5,699 bases of DNA from JBEKYD01 sp049509915 (GTDB lineage Bacteria > Acidobacteriota > Terriglobia > Bryobacterales > Bryobacteraceae). Under the pieces are notes generated by a model. That model was not told the DNA's origin, searched no databases, and saw nothing but the letters and a program-made list of their open reading frames with translations. How positions within the stretch are numbered: position 1 is the first letter of the stretch; each line of letters opens with the position of its first letter. This document shows, one piece after another, positions 5,352-5,699 of this stretch. Location: the NCBI GenBank assembly GCA_049509915.1, contig JBEKZL010000384.1, positions 1 through 5,699 of the forward strand. The letters run 5' to 3'. The translations under genes were made by a program, and so were the position numbers.

Positions 5352-5699
5352 ATGCGTAGATTGTTTGAAAATCGTTTGGTTTCAGGAGCGGCCTGTGCGT
5401 TCTTCGCGATGGCTCTGTCTCTACACGCAAATCCCGTCGCCACCAAATTGGCCGTGCAGAGCGGCCCCAGCGTGCCTCCCGATCCCTGGGACTCCCTCGC
5501 TCTGACCAGCGGCCCCAGCGTGCCTCCCGACCCATGGGACTCCCTTGCTCTGACCAGCGGCCCCAGCGTGCCTCCCGATCCCTGGGACTCCCTCGCTCTG
5601 ACCAGCGGCCCCAGCGTGCCTCCCGATCCCTGGGATTCCCTCGCTCTGGCCAGCGGCCCCAGCGTGCCTCCCGATCCCTGGGACTCCCTCGCTCTGGCC
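5352..5699 (+). CDS. Secreted 16-residue tandem-repeat protein (3' partial)
   Basis: The frame from the ATG at 5352 is open through the last base, giving 116 visible residues. Residues 1-26 look like a signal peptide: basic start MRRLFENR, hydrophobic LVSGAACAFFAMALSL, then HA before N27 as a likely cleavage point. RRLF partly resembles a Tat motif, but Sec is more likely. A short segment NPVATKLAVQ (27-36) leads into five tandem copies (37-116) of SGPSVPPDPWDSLAL followed by T (copies 1-3) or A (copies 4-5). Each unit has a PPDPW core, one Trp and two acidic residues and no Lys, Arg or Cys, so the repeat part is acidic and probably extended. I cannot name a family or function. It could be a surface or matrix repeat protein, or less likely a multi-core peptide precursor. 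The C-terminus, which would show a sorting signal, is outside the window. Confidence 0.8.
   Translation, partial: MRRLFENRLVSGAACAFFAMALSLHANPVATKLAVQSGPSVPPDPWDSLALTSGPSVPPDPWDSLALTSGPSVPPDPWDSLALTSGPSVPPDPWDSLALASGPSVPPDPWDSLALA
5460..5699 (+). repeat. Five tandem 48-bp coding repeats
   Basis: Units lie at 5460-5507, 5508-5555, 5556-5603, 5604-5651 and 5652-5699. Copy 1 equals copy 3. Copy 2 differs from copy 1 by three silent changes (GAT/GAC, CCC/CCA, CTC/CTT). Copy 4 has one silent change (GAC/GAT) and ACC to GCC. Copy 5 has only ACC to GCC. The unit is 16 codons, so copy-number change keeps the frame. The array probably continues past the window end. Confidence 0.97.

Noticed and set aside
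5200..5535. Open frame on the minus strand across the repeat-gene start (111 codons)
   Set aside because: It is open mainly because a 48-bp repeat keeps every frame open once it lacks stops. It runs antisense to a frame with a signal peptide and ribosome binding site.
5460..5699. CRISPR-like direct repeats
   Set aside because: The 48-bp units are directly adjacent with no unique spacers, and they encode a regular peptide in frame.

Overview
This is a 5.7 kb high-GC bacterial window. The gene set (xylose-isomerase-like TIM barrel protein, degenerate receiver, cupin sugar isomerase, membrane JAMM protein, IF-3, ExeA/PEP-CTERM-type ATPase, secreted repeat protein) and its base composition recall Acidobacteriota, perhaps Bryobacterales/Solibacter relatives. 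That placement is inferred from gene style only. No rRNA, tRNA, insertion sequence, phage gene or CRISPR array was seen.

Left part (1-1716, + strand). A 5'-truncated sugar isomerase/epimerase is followed after 28 bases by a stand-alone receiver domain that has lost its phosphorylatable Asp. After 56 more bases comes a cupin D-lyxose/D-mannose-type isomerase with a strong ribosome binding site and a TTG start. The three could be one transcript, combining two sugar-interconverting enzymes with a phosphorylation-independent regulator.

Middle (1738-4026). A minus-strand gene, convergent with the isomerase, encodes an intact JAMM metalloprotease motif joined through a transmembrane helix to a predicted extracytoplasmic beta-rich and coiled-coil part. 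It is divergent from infC (translation initiation factor IF-3). The 303-base gap between the two starts holds a plausible promoter on each strand, a 14-bp palindrome and a possible 37-codon leader ORF ending 3 bases before infC. infC lacks its usual rpmI-rplT neighbours.

Right part (4129-5699). An ExeA/PEP-CTERM-locus type AAA ATPase follows infC, with an extended -10 element before it. Then comes a 350-base, comparatively AT-rich gap with two GGTA/TACC palindromes. Last is the start of a secreted protein made of 16-residue tandem repeats (SGPSVPPDPWDSLAL + T/A), five copies of which are visible. The window ends exactly on a repeat boundary with the frame still open. The repeat gene was recognised by reading the frame that runs off the window end, and it is the most unusual object here.
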